A stretch of DNA of 64,000 bases from contig NZ_JARXZC010000010.1 in assembly GCF_029894335.1 (NCBI RefSeq), forward strand, positions 62,001-126,000. Reading direction: 5' to 3'. Shown piece by piece: positions 1-7,686 of this stretch (position 1 is the stretch's first letter; every line of letters starts with the position of its first letter). Position numbers and translations under genes: made by a program. Below the pieces are notes generated by a model. That model worked only from the letters and a program-made list of their open reading frames with translations, did no database searches and was not told the origin of the DNA. The DNA is from Kitasatospora sp. MAP5-34. Its GTDB lineage: Bacteria; Actinomycetota; Actinomycetes; Streptomycetales; Streptomycetaceae.

Positions 1-1
1 G

Positions 2-469
2 CAGCGCATCCAGACCCACTCCGGCCCGCCCACCCCGGACGACATGGACGACTTGCTGAGCCGCCGCCGGGGCACCAAGTTCTTCCTGGCCCACCCCAAG
101 GCGATCGCCGCCTTCGGACGGGAGTGCAACCGGCGCGGGCTCTACCCGGACACGGTCGAGGTGCACGGCCAGCACCTCCCGGCCTGGCGCGGGGTGCCGA
201 TCTTCTCCTGCAACAAGATCCCGATCGTGGACGGTCACACCAGCTCGATCCTCGCGCTGCGTACGGGTGCGGACAATCAGGGCGTCGTCGGCCTGCACCA
301 GACCGGTATCCCGGACGAGTACCAGCCGGGCCTCTCGGTCCGTTTCATGGGTATCAACGAAAAGGCGATCATTTCCTACCTGGTCAGCGCCTACTACTCC
401 GCTGCCATTCTCGTTCCTGATGCGATCGGCGTGCTGGAAAACGTCGATATCGCCCGCTCGCGCGGCTGA
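2..469 (+). CDS. eshA: Family 2B encapsulin shell protein (EshA-like), C-terminal part
   Basis: The gene is cut by the left edge; only the last 155 residues are visible and the reading frame is open from the first complete codon. The visible part has the features of the shell domain of family 2 encapsulins: the stretch [17 protein letters not shown], then [26 protein letters not shown] and [13 protein letters not shown], ending in a conserved [21 protein letters not shown] tail. Family 2B members (EshA of Streptomyces griseus is one) build icosahedral protein nanocompartments from an HK97-type shell protein that also carries a cyclic-nucleotide-binding domain; that domain would lie upstream and cannot be checked here. 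A polyprenyl diphosphate synthase follows 119 bp downstream on the same strand, an arrangement known for 2B encapsulins that package isoprenoid enzymes. Confidence is high for the encapsulin fold and moderate for the 2B subtype. Confidence 0.8.
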   Translation, partial: QRIQTHSGPPTPDDMDDLLSRRRGTKFFLAHPKAIAAFGRECNRRGLYPDTVEVHGQHLPAWRGVPIFSCNKIPIVDGHTSSILALRTGADNQGVVGLHQTGIPDEYQPGLSVRFMGINEKAIISYLVSAYYSAAILVPDAIGVLENVDIARSRG

Positions 470-588
470 GCAGGCGGATTGAGCAGCGCAATTCAAGCGA
501 TGCAACCGCAACTCGGCGACGCGGCTGCGAAACAGCCGTGGGCACGGGCACGGGCAGCGGTCCGAGAGAATCTGGGGGAGAGACGTAC

Positions 589-1638
589 ATGGGGATCTTC
601 GCGCTTGAGCGTGATCAACAGGAGGGCCAGGAGGCCGCTTCGGTGCTGGCCCGCGCCAGGGCGGTGATCGATCCGGCCCTGCGGGAGGCGGTTGGCACCC
701 TGCCCGAGTCGATGCGGCACATGTCGGGCTACCACTTCGGCTGGTGGGAGGCGGACGGTACACCGTCCGACGCCGGTGCGGGCAAGGCGATCCGCCCGGC
801 GCTGGTACTCGCCGCGACGAGGGCCGTCGGCGGCCGGCCGGCCGACGCGGTGCGGGCGGCCACCGCAGTCGAGTTGGTGCACAACTTCACTCTGCTGCAC
901 GACGATGTCATCGACCGGGACGAGACCCGCCGTCACCGTCCCACCGTCTGGCGGGTGTTCGGCACCACCGAGGCCATTCTGGTGGGCGACGCCATGCACT
1001 CGCTGGCCGTGCGCACCCTCGCCGAGGACACCCACCGGGCCTCCCAGGCAGCAGTCCGCCGCCTCACGGACTGCGTGGTCGAGCTCTGCGCCGGGCAGCA
1101 GAGCGACTGCGCCTTCGAGCAGCGCAGTGACGTTTCGCTGGCCGAGTGCCTGGCCATGGCGGATGCCAAGACCGGCGCGCTGCTGGGCTGCGCCTGTGCA
1201 CTGGGCGCGTTGTACGCCGGCGGCGACGAGCGCATGGCGAACGCCATGGAGGCGTTCGGGCGGGAGATCGGTCTCGCCTTCCAGCTGATCGACGACCTGA
1301 TCGGCATCTGGGGTGACCCGGCGGTGACCGGTAAGCCGGTCGGCGCGGATCTCGCGGCGCGCAAGAAGTCTCTGCCGGTGGTCTTCGCCCTGGAGTCCGG
1401 CACGCCCGGTGGCGCGCTGCTCGCCGAGCTCTACGCCACCGAACGCCCGCTGACGCCGGACGAGCTGCTGACCGCTGCGGCAGCAGTGGACTCGGCCGGT
1501 GGACGGGCCTGGGCACAGAGCGAATCCTGCGAACGAATGGCGGCGGCCATCAGCCATCTCGCCGACGCCGTGCCCGATCCGGCGGACGCCGACGAGCTGC
1601 TCGCCCTGGCCGAGCTGGTCACCCGCCGGACTCGTTGA
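589..1638 (+). CDS. Polyprenyl (isoprenyl) diphosphate synthase, probable encapsulin cargo
   Basis: A 349-residue trans-prenyltransferase of the all-alpha isoprenoid synthase fold that condenses isopentenyl diphosphate with an allylic diphosphate. Both aspartate-rich metal-binding motifs are present: DDVID at residues 105-109 inside LLHDDVIDRDETRRHRPTVW, and the second motif LIDDLIGIWGD with D235 and D236. The GxxxRP-type substrate motif is seen as GKAIRPAL near residue 65. The start at ATG 589 is chosen because GGGGGAGA lies about 8 nt upstream; a GTG at 538 would add a glycine-rich stretch without a ribosome site. It follows the encapsulin gene at 119 bp and is probably co-transcribed, so it is the best candidate for the packaged enzyme. 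The product chain length cannot be read from the sequence. There is no long disordered N-terminal tail of the kind used for cargo loading in other family 2 systems. Confidence 0.85.
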   Translation: MGIFALERDQQEGQEAASVLARARAVIDPALREAVGTLPESMRHMSGYHFGWWEADGTPSDAGAGKAIRPALVLAATRAVGGRPADAVRAATAVELVHNFTLLHDDVIDRDETRRHRPTVWRVFGTTEAILVGDAMHSLAVRTLAEDTHRASQAAVRRLTDCVVELCAGQQSDCAFEQRSDVSLAECLAMADAKTGALLGCACALGALYAGGDERMANAMEAFGREIGLAFQLIDDLIGIWGDPAVTGKPVGADLAARKKSLPVVFALESGTPGGALLAELYATERPLTPDELLTAAAAVDSAGGRAWAQSESCERMAAAISHLADAVPDPADADELLALAELVTRRTR

Positions 1639-1652
1639 TGTAGGTGGTGGGC

Positions 1653-1685
1653 GCCGGGTGCTGGAGGCTCCCCTTCGCACCCGGC
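1653..1685. terminator. Hairpin between convergent genes
   Basis: The arms GCCGGGTGC (1653-1661) and GCACCCGGC (1677-1685) pair perfectly around a 15-nt loop. It lies between the prenyl synthase stop and the stop of the convergent epimerase-like gene, so it could end transcripts from both sides. Confidence 0.5.
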
Positions 1686-1692
1686 ACCGACC

Positions 1693-2703
1693 TCAGCCCG
1701 CTGCCTTGGCCAGCAGGGAGCGTTCCTTCTCGGGGTCGATCCCGAGGGGTGTGCGGCCCTGTAGGTACGGCTGCGCGGCAGGCCCCCGCTCCTGCAACCA
1801 GGCCCAGGTGTCGCGGACCGTTTCGGAGAGCGGTCGGCAGCGGAGCCCGGCGGCTCGGGCACGGGAGCTGTCCGCGAGCCAGATCGCGTCCCAGTCGGGC
1901 CGGTCGGGTGCCCAGATCGGGAGTTCGGTCCAGGGCTCCACGCCTGCGGAGAGCAGGACTTCCTCGTCCGTCCAGACGGGTTCGGCAGCGGCTCCGGTGG
2001 CCTGGACGCAGGCGTCGAGCAGCTCGCCGAAGGTGGTACTGCCGGGCGGGGCCGTGGTGATGAACCGGCCCGTCCGGCCCTGCTCGAGCAGATCCAGGCC
2101 GAAGGCGGCGAAGTCCCGGGCGTCGATCAGCTGCATGGCACGGCTCGGGGCGCCGGGAGCGAGCACCTTCCCGCCCCGGGCGATCCGCTCCAGCCACCAG
2201 GGCAACCGGCCGATGTTCTCGTGCGGGCCGATGAGCAGCCCGCAGTTGAGGATCAGCGACCGGTCGGCGCCGAACGACTCCAGCAGGGCGCGTTCGCACC
2301 CGGCCTTGAGGTGGTTGCCCGGCGGCTGGTCGGGCGGGGTGTCGGCTGGGCACGGGTGAGTGGTGGAGTTCTCGTCCAGCGGCAGCTTTCCCCAGTCCGC
2401 GAAGGCGTGGATGGAGGAGACGAGGGTGTAGTGGTCGGTGTGCGGCCGCAGCAGCCGGGCAGCGAGCCCGACCGCGTACGGCTGCTGGCCGGCGGTGTCC
2501 ACCACCGCGTCCCAGCGTCGGTCGGCGATCAACCGGTCCAGGCCGGCGGGGAGGTTCCGGTCGCCCCTGACGGCCTCGACGCCCGGCTGGTCGGCGCCGG
2601 ACAGTCCGCGGTTGAAGGTGGTGACGTGGTGGCCTCGGCGCAGCGCCTCCGAGACGTAGGCGCGCCCGAGAAAGGCCGAGCCGCCGAGTATCAGGATGTT
2701 CAT
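1693..2703 (-). CDS. NAD-dependent epimerase/dehydratase family protein (extended SDR)
   Basis: A 336-residue protein starting MNILILGGSAFLGRAYV, the GxxxFLG nucleotide-binding loop typical of atypical or extended short-chain dehydrogenases. A substrate-region tyrosine triad is not obvious: the usual YxxxK is replaced by the segment PPGNHLKAGCERAL, which keeps the lysine. This resembles the mRNA-binding or reductase-like atypical SDRs found widely in Streptomyces, for which no reaction is established. ATG 2703 is the only start that puts the Rossmann loop at the N terminus; GGTGAGG lies 8-10 nt upstream. The gene is convergent with the prenyl synthase and divergent from the GAP-family gene. 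No substrate can be assigned. Confidence 0.8.
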   Translation of the reverse strand: MNILILGGSAFLGRAYVSEALRRGHHVTTFNRGLSGADQPGVEAVRGDRNLPAGLDRLIADRRWDAVVDTAGQQPYAVGLAARLLRPHTDHYTLVSSIHAFADWGKLPLDENSTTHPCPADTPPDQPPGNHLKAGCERALLESFGADRSLILNCGLLIGPHENIGRLPWWLERIARGGKVLAPGAPSRAMQLIDARDFAAFGLDLLEQGRTGRFITTAPPGSTTFGELLDACVQATGAAAEPVWTDEEVLLSAGVEPWTELPIWAPDRPDWDAIWLADSSRARAAGLRCRPLSETVRDTWAWLQERGPAAQPYLQGRTPLGIDPEKERSLLAKAAG

Positions 2704-2841
2704 GGCGGAAGCCTCACCCCGATCCGCAGTGCCCGCAGCATCGTTCACTCCAAGCTGAGTGGTCGTAGGTCCGGAGCCTCCGAGGTGCTGACCCGGCGGT
2801 CTGCGCTTAGCATCCAGTTCAGGGTGTTGTGCCTGATATAT

Positions 2842-2877
2842 CGGACGACGGCCGGTCAGCTGACGGGCTGTCGTCCG
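2842..2877. repeat. 36-bp imperfect palindrome
   Basis: The outer arms CGGACGAC and GTCGTCCG are perfectly complementary and the inner sequence continues pairing (GTCAG/CTGAC at the centre) with two mismatched pairs. It lies about 140 bp upstream of the epimerase-like start and could be an operator or a folded DNA or RNA element; no neighbouring transcript ends into it. Confidence 0.6.
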
Positions 2878-2927
2878 ACTGGTGTCCTGGGTCCGGTGCT
2901 TCTGCGGCTCGAAGCCGGACCGGGCAG

Positions 2928-2991
2928 TGACACCCGACAGACGTGACACCCGACAGCAGTGACACCGGACAGCAGTGACACCGGAAGGCGA
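2928..2991. repeat. Four tandem 16-bp units
   Basis: Units start at 2928, 2944, 2960 and 2976 with the consensus TGACACCSGACAGCAG. The first differs at its 3' end and the last is degenerate. They lie in non-coding DNA just right of the large palindrome. Confidence 0.75.
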
Positions 2992-3315
2992 AGCCGGAGG
3001 GCAGCGACAGTTGGAAAGAACCTGGATGACCGATGCCGCCTCGGCCGCCCTGGAGCCACTCGCCGCCGACGCCTCCTGCAGCACCGGGCACCGGCCGCAC
3101 CGGCGTAGGCGGCGAACTGGCTGCCCACGCCGGTGCGGGAGTTCCGCCCGATGATCCGGATGTACCAGCTGAGGGCCCAGGTGCTGGACGGCTCCTACCG
3201 GCTGCCGAGGATCCGGCCCAGGTGACGCGCCGGGCGTTCGGGCCGTTCCGGTCGTCCGTCCGGCCGCGCCGGCTGAGAGGGCTGGAGGGGCTGGGGCGGC
3301 TGGGGCGGTGCGGCG

Positions 3316-3996
3316 GTGGGTGACGCGGTCGGCCGGATGCTGGCATCGGCCGTGGGTATCGCTCTCGGTCCGCTGCCGTTGGCCGGTGTGATCATGCTGC
3401 TGGCCGGGCCGAGGGGCCGGGTGGGTGGCGCGGCCTTCGTGCTGGGGTGGGTCGTGGCGCTGTCGGCGGTCTGCTCGGTGGTCGTACTCGTGGGTTCGGG
3501 CCTCGACACCGCCGGGCCGCACCCCCCTTGGTCGTACTGGCTCGAGCTGGCCCTGGGCGGGGCGCTGCTCGTGCTCGGGGCAGTGCTGTGGAGGGCCCGG
3601 CCGCGCGAGGGGCAGGTGCACCGCCCGCCGACGTGGATGCGGTCCGTCGACCTTCTCACCCCGGCGAAGGCGGCGGGGTTGGCGGCGACGCTGGTACTGG
3701 CCGACCCGAAAAACCTCGCCCTGGCGGTCGGCGGCGGGATCTCCGTCGCCATCGCTTCGGCCGACGGGCGGGCCAAGACGGTGGCGGTGGTGCTGATGGT
3801 GCTGGTGGGATCTCTGGGCACGCTGGTCCCGCTCGCCGTCCACCTCCTCGGCCTCTTCGACGGTACGAGGTCGGCCAAGGTGCTCGGCGAGTGGAAGGCG
3901 TGGGCGTCCGTCCATAGTTCGGCGATCACGCTGGTGGTGCTGATCGTTCTGGGCACCGAGTACGTGGGTGCCGCGATCTCCGGTCTGACCGTCTGA
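3316..3996 (+). CDS. GAP-family (LysE-like) integral membrane protein
   Basis: A 226-residue hydrophobic protein with about six predicted membrane segments, among them the stretches near residues 8-28, 37-60, 78-92, 118-140, 147-172 and 200-220. The glycine/proline pattern GIALGPLPLAGVIMLL near the N terminus and the central AKAAGLAATLVLADPKNLAL are characteristic of the actinobacterial GAP/Sap family, distantly related to LysE exporters and to the mycobacterial sulfolipid-addressing protein. A transport substrate cannot be inferred. The start GTG 3316 gives an N terminus beginning directly with a membrane segment; no good Shine-Dalgarno site is seen, so a nearby start is possible. Confidence 0.7.
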   Translation: MGDAVGRMLASAVGIALGPLPLAGVIMLLAGPRGRVGGAAFVLGWVVALSAVCSVVVLVGSGLDTAGPHPPWSYWLELALGGALLVLGAVLWRARPREGQVHRPPTWMRSVDLLTPAKAAGLAATLVLADPKNLALAVGGGISVAIASADGRAKTVAVVLMVLVGSLGTLVPLAVHLLGLFDGTRSAKVLGEWKAWASVHSSAITLVVLIVLGTEYVGAAISGLTV

Positions 3997-4003
3997 TCCG
4001 TCT

Positions 4004-4024
4004 GATCCGTCCGACGATCGGATC
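4004..4024. terminator. Weak hairpin between convergent genes
   Basis: The arms GATCCG (4004-4009) and CGGATC (4019-4024) follow a short direct repeat of GTCTGATCC. It lies between the convergent stops of the GAP-family gene and the sigma-like chimeric gene. The short stem makes this tentative. Confidence 0.35.
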
Positions 4025-4072
4025 GGCCGGCCGTCGGATGGCTGCGGGCCCGGCCGGTTGACGGCTCGGTGG

Positions 4073-5845
4073 CTACGGCGTCGAGTGGGTGGACGGCGCT
4101 GAGGCGGAGGCGGACGGCGGGGCAGAGGCGGGAACGGACGGCGACGGCGACGGGGGCGAGGACGGCAGCTGGGACGGGGGCGAGGACGGCGGCTGGGACG
4201 GGCCGGTGCTCGGGGGCGGGCCCGAGGGCGATGGCGAGGTGGGCCGCCCGGTCGGCTGCTGCGGGCCGCCCTCCAGGGTGACCACCGCCTCGGACGGCGG
4301 GAGGGCGATCCGGGCGGTCCAGTGGGTCTGCGGAGCGCGGCTCTCGTCGACCGTGACCGTCACGGTGATCCGTTGGCCGGGTTCCAGGGAGCCGGAGTCC
4401 CGGCTGAGGCGGAGCCAGGCCGCGTCCAGTACGGCGTGCCACTGGATCGTGGTGCCGCCGGAATTGGTCAGGGTGAGGATCGTCCGGCCCGCGTAGTCGT
4501 TGGCTTCGACGGTCAGCTGTCCCGCTGCGGGGGCGGGGACGGGGACGGGGACGGGCGCAGCGCCGGGGTCGGCGGGGGCGGCGCCCGGGTTCGGGTCGGC
4601 GGGCTGGGAAAGTACCGGGAGATTGTCGAAGGCGGGGGGCCTGCCCCGGGACGGCACGGACACCGCGACCCCTTCAACCATCGGCAGCAACGTTTCTGCA
4701 CCCGCCGCACCGGCCAGCTGCAACCCGCCGCTCGCCGGTCGCCCGGAAGCACTCGAGGACGCCGCGCCGTCCCGGGTGGGGGACGCCGCGTCGACCCGGA
4801 CGGAGGAGACGGCCTCGGCCGGGTCGCCGCCGCGATGGGCAGCCCAGAGAGCCACCACCGGCGCGGTCAGCACGGCGGCGAGCACGCCTGTGGTCACCAC
4901 CCGCTGACGCACCGCCAGCCCGCGTGCGGCCAAGCCGCGTCCCGGGCCGGACGCCCGGTGGCGGGGGAAGCCGCGCTGGTCGAAGCGGAGGTCGAGCAGT
5001 GCGGTCGCGTCGTCGGTCCGGAGCGCCCGCCGCCCGGCCGCCGCGCCGCTCAGGAACGCCGCCCCGGCCGTATCGTGCGCGGACCTGTCGGGTGTCGCCC
5101 CGATCCGGACCGCCAAGGGCGCCGGCAACATCGGCAGCCCGGACAGGTTGGCCAGCCCCGCCCGACCTGTCCCGCCTTCCCCCGGCAGACCAGGCCCGTC
5201 CGCGACCCGCTCGGCGGTGCCCCGGCAGGTCGGGCAGTCCACCACGTGCTGCACCAGCTCCCGGCGGAGCGCGGGACCGAGCACCCAGTCGCGCCAGCTC
5301 TCCGCGCCGACCCCGCCCAGCTGCGCCAGCACCGGGCAGCTGCCGACGCCGAGCACCAGCAGCGCGGCCCTGGTCCGGCCGACCTCGGCGCCCGCCGCCG
5401 AGAGCAGCGCCTCCGTCTCGGCGCCCGACAGCCCCAGCACGGCGGCGATCTCGTCGGGCCGCAGCCGGTGACGGACCGCCAGCTCCAGGGCCTCGCGCTG
5501 CTCGGGCGCGGTGCCCGCCGCCTCCGGCCAGGCGAGCGAGGCCAGCTCACGCCGCCGCTCGGCGGCCTGCTCGGCGTCCGGAGTGGCGCCCGCGGCACCC
5601 CCGGCGCCCTGGCCGAGCCGTCGCAGGCAGCAGTGCCGGGCCAGTGAGTAGAGCCAGGCCCGCAGCAGTTCGGGACCGGCCAGCCGGGCACTGTGCCGCT
5701 GTACGAGATCCCGTACCTCGCGGACGGCGGCGATCGCCGCGTCGTGCTCGCAGAGCACGGAGAGGCAGTACGTGAAGAGCCCGTCGACGTGGTGGTCGTA
5801 GCCCTGGAGCGTGGGGGAAGCCTGGGGGGCCAGTCTGGTTGTCAC
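4073..5845 (-). CDS. Sigma-like / zinc anti-sigma-like / transmembrane / BACON chimeric protein
   Basis: A 590-residue multidomain protein. Residues 14-75 look like sigma-70 region 2 (GLFTYCLSVLCEHDAAIAAV, then an RAWLYSLARHCCLRRL helix). Residues 115-165 resemble an ECF region 4 helix-turn-helix (RPDEIAAVLGLSGAE). A zinc anti-sigma motif Hx3Cx2C follows at H200, C204 and C207. A single membrane helix lies at about 316-336, and a BACON-type beta domain at about 442-527 lies in the presumed exterior part, before a proline/serine-rich tail of about 60 residues. So sigma-like and anti-sigma-like modules sit on one membrane-anchored chain. The start GTG 5845 is chosen because TACCGT ends 7 nt upstream, as for a leaderless mRNA; an ATG at 5926 is the alternative. 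It is divergent from radA. The domain readings are by eye and the biological role is unknown. Confidence 0.75.
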   Translation of the reverse strand: MTTRLAPQASPTLQGYDHHVDGLFTYCLSVLCEHDAAIAAVREVRDLVQRHSARLAGPELLRAWLYSLARHCCLRRLGQGAGGAAGATPDAEQAAERRRELASLAWPEAAGTAPEQREALELAVRHRLRPDEIAAVLGLSGAETEALLSAAGAEVGRTRAALLVLGVGSCPVLAQLGGVGAESWRDWVLGPALRRELVQHVVDCPTCRGTAERVADGPGLPGEGGTGRAGLANLSGLPMLPAPLAVRIGATPDRSAHDTAGAAFLSGAAAGRRALRTDDATALLDLRFDQRGFPRHRASGPGRGLAARGLAVRQRVVTTGVLAAVLTAPVVALWAAHRGGDPAEAVSSVRVDAASPTRDGAASSSASGRPASGGLQLAGAAGAETLLPMVEGVAVSVPSRGRPPAFDNLPVLSQPADPNPGAAPADPGAAPVPVPVPAPAAGQLTVEANDYAGRTILTLTNSGGTTIQWHAVLDAAWLRLSRDSGSLEPGQRITVTVTVDESRAPQTHWTARIALPPSEAVVTLEGGPQQPTGRPTSPSPSGPPPSTGPSQPPSSPPSQLPSSPPSPSPSVPASAPPSASASAPSTHSTP

Positions 5846-5852
5846 GCACCAG

Positions 5853-5858
5853 ACGGTA
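5853..5858 (-). promoter_or_regulatory. -10 element of a leaderless transcript (sigma-like chimera)
   Basis: TACCGT on the minus strand ends 7 nt before GTG 5845. No Shine-Dalgarno sequence is present. A matching -35 was not seen. Confidence 0.45.
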
Positions 5859-6002
5859 GAGAGCGAGCGGGCCCGGCCCGGGGCATTCCCTGCTGTTGTA
5901 CTTCTTTCGGGTAACAACACCGTCATCGCCGCACGCTGCCCCGCAGCATCACCCTCGCCCCCGTTCCGTCCGGCGCGGTCACGCGTTGTCGTACCCACCG
6001 GC

Positions 6003-6008
6003 TACGGT
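6003..6008 (+). promoter_or_regulatory. -10 element of leaderless radA transcript
   Basis: TACGGT ends 7 nt before the radA ATG, with no ribosome-binding sequence between. No clear -35 hexamer is visible. Confidence 0.45.
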
Positions 6009-6015
6009 GGGCCGC

Positions 6016-7563
6016 ATGGCAGCCCGTACGAAGACCACCGCCAAGCCGCGCCCGGCCTACCGATGCACCGAGTGCGGGAACCAGCTCCCCAAATGGGTCG
6101 GCCGCTGCCCGGAGTGCAACGCCTGGGGCACCGTCGAGGAGTACGGCGCGGTGCCGATCCGGACGACGGCCGCCGGGCCGGTCAGCTCGCCCGCGAAGCC
6201 GATCGGGCAGGTGGACGGCCAGGTCGCGACGGCGCGTACCACGGGCGTGCCCGAGCTGGACCGGGTGCTCGGCGGGGGCATCGTCCCCGGGGCGGTGGTG
6301 CTGCTGGCGGGCGAGCCCGGTGTCGGCAAGTCCACCCTGCTGCTGGACGTGGCGGCCAAGGCGGCGAGCGACCGGCACCGGACGTTGTACGTCACCGGTG
6401 AGGAGTCGGCCGGGCAGGTCCGGCTGCGCGCCGACCGGATCAACGCCCTCTCCGACCACCTCTACCTGGCCGCCGAGTCGGACCTCGGCGCCGTGCTCGG
6501 CCATATCGACCAGGTCAACCCGGGTCTGCTGGTCCTGGACTCCGTGCAGACCATCGCCTCCGCCGAGCTGGACGGCGCGCCCGGCGGCCCGGCCCAGGTC
6601 CGCGAGGTGGCCGGGGCGCTGATCCGGGTCTCCAAGGAGCGGGGCATGGCCACTCTGCTGGTCGGCCATGTGACGAAGGACGGCTCGATCGCGGGCCCGC
6701 GGCTGCTGGAGCACCTGGTCGACGTCGTCCTGAGCTTCGAGGGCGACCGGCACGCCCGGCTGCGCATCATCCGGGGCATCAAGAACCGGTACGGAGCGAC
6801 CGACGAGGTCGGTTGCTTCGAGCTGCACGACGAGGGCATCACCGGTCTCGCCGACCCGTCCGGGCTCTTCCTGACGCGGCGTGACAAGCCGGTTCCCGGT
6901 ACATGCCTGACGGTCACTCTGGAGGGCAAGCGGCCGCTGGTCGCGGAGGTCCAGGCGCTGATGGTCGACTCGCAGATCCCCTCGCCGCGCCGGACGACCT
7001 CCGGTCTCGAATCGCCCCGGATCGCGATGATCCTCGCCGTGGTCGAGCGGCACGGCGGCGTCAAGCTGGGCAAACAGGACATCTACACGGCAACGGTCGG
7101 CGGCGTGAAGCTCACCGAGCCCTCCGCCGACCTGGCCATCGCGCTTGCCGTGGCGAGCTCCTCCTCCGACACCCCGCTGCCCAGCAACCTGGTGGCGATC
7201 GGCGAGGTCGGCCTCGCCGGTGAGGTCCGCCGGGTGACGGGCGTGCAGCGCCGCCTGGCGGAGGCCCACCGGCTGGGCTTCACGCACGCCCTGGTCCCGC
7301 CGGACCCGGGGAAGGTCCCCAGCGGCATGAAGGTGGTGGAGGTCGCGGACATCGGCGAGGCGCTGCAGGCGATCCCGGGCCGCCGCCGGGCTCCGGCGAA
7401 GCCGCGTACGGAGGCTCGCGAGCCCGCCCGCGCGGGGGTCGGTTCACAGGCGCGTACGGGGGCCCGTCCGGAGCCCAAGTCGGTTGCCGCGCAGTCCGTT
7501 CCGGCCTTCCCGGAGGCGCTCATGGAGGGTTGGGATCCGATCGATTCCGACGAACTGGGCTGA
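6016..7563 (+). CDS. radA: DNA repair and recombination ATPase RadA (Sms)
   Basis: A 515-residue protein with the full RadA plan. An N-terminal C4 zinc finger (CTEC near residue 16 and CPEC near 32) is followed by a RecA-like ATPase with Walker A GEPGVGKS at 99-106, the RadA signature KNRYG near residue 256, and a Lon-protease-like C-terminal domain. The C-terminal 60 residues form a basic, alanine/arginine-rich tail. RadA drives branch migration and processing of recombination intermediates. ATG 6016 is set by the zinc finger and by the leaderless-type -10 immediately upstream. disA follows on the same strand after 123 bp. In other bacteria RadA binds DisA and lowers its c-di-AMP synthesis, so the pair is functionally meaningful. 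Confidence 0.97.
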   Translation: MAARTKTTAKPRPAYRCTECGNQLPKWVGRCPECNAWGTVEEYGAVPIRTTAAGPVSSPAKPIGQVDGQVATARTTGVPELDRVLGGGIVPGAVVLLAGEPGVGKSTLLLDVAAKAASDRHRTLYVTGEESAGQVRLRADRINALSDHLYLAAESDLGAVLGHIDQVNPGLLVLDSVQTIASAELDGAPGGPAQVREVAGALIRVSKERGMATLLVGHVTKDGSIAGPRLLEHLVDVVLSFEGDRHARLRIIRGIKNRYGATDEVGCFELHDEGITGLADPSGLFLTRRDKPVPGTCLTVTLEGKRPLVAEVQALMVDSQIPSPRRTTSGLESPRIAMILAVVERHGGVKLGKQDIYTATVGGVKLTEPSADLAIALAVASSSSDTPLPSNLVAIGEVGLAGEVRRVTGVQRRLAEAHRLGFTHALVPPDPGKVPSGMKVVEVADIGEALQAIPGRRRAPAKPRTEAREPARAGVGSQARTGARPEPKSVAAQSVPAFPEALMEGWDPIDSDELG

Positions 7564-7590
7564 CCCAGACCTTGTTATTGCCGCACGCAG

Positions 7591-7610
7591 TTAGACTTTG
7601 CCCTGTCTAA
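7591..7610. promoter_or_regulatory. Inverted repeat in radA-disA gap
   Basis: Perfect 6-bp arms TTAGAC (7591-7596) and GTCTAA (7605-7610) flank an 8-nt spacer in an unusually AT-rich patch upstream of disA. The low-GC stem argues against a terminator and for a protein-binding site. The binding factor is unknown. Confidence 0.4.
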
Positions 7611-7686
7611 TTGGCATGAAGTGCAGTAATTAGCGACAGGCCGTCGGGCGCCACGCCACACGGTCCGGGTCGACCGGAGGAGTCAC

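Larger units (their letters stand above)
2704..3315. other. Gene-poor interval with palindrome, tandem repeat and possible gene remnant
   Basis: No intact gene is supported in these 612 bp. It contains a 36-bp imperfect palindrome at 2842-2877, four 16-bp tandem units at 2928-2991, and at 3026-3226 two short coding-like stretches in different frames: one beginning MTDAASAALEPLAADASC and one reading LPTPVREFRPMIRMYQLRAQ up to a TGA. The second looks like a protein C terminus whose gene has been frameshifted, but I do not recognise the family. Confidence 0.35.

Noticed and set aside
493..1680. Long minus-strand open frame opposite the prenyl synthase
   Set aside because: It mirrors the codon pattern of the true plus-strand gene; its translation is glycine/arginine/proline-rich without any motif.
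3026..3226. Gene split by a frameshift in the gap before the GAP-family gene
   Set aside because: Two coding-like pieces exist, but neither is recognised and no ribosome site or domain supports calling it; kept only as a note on the interval.
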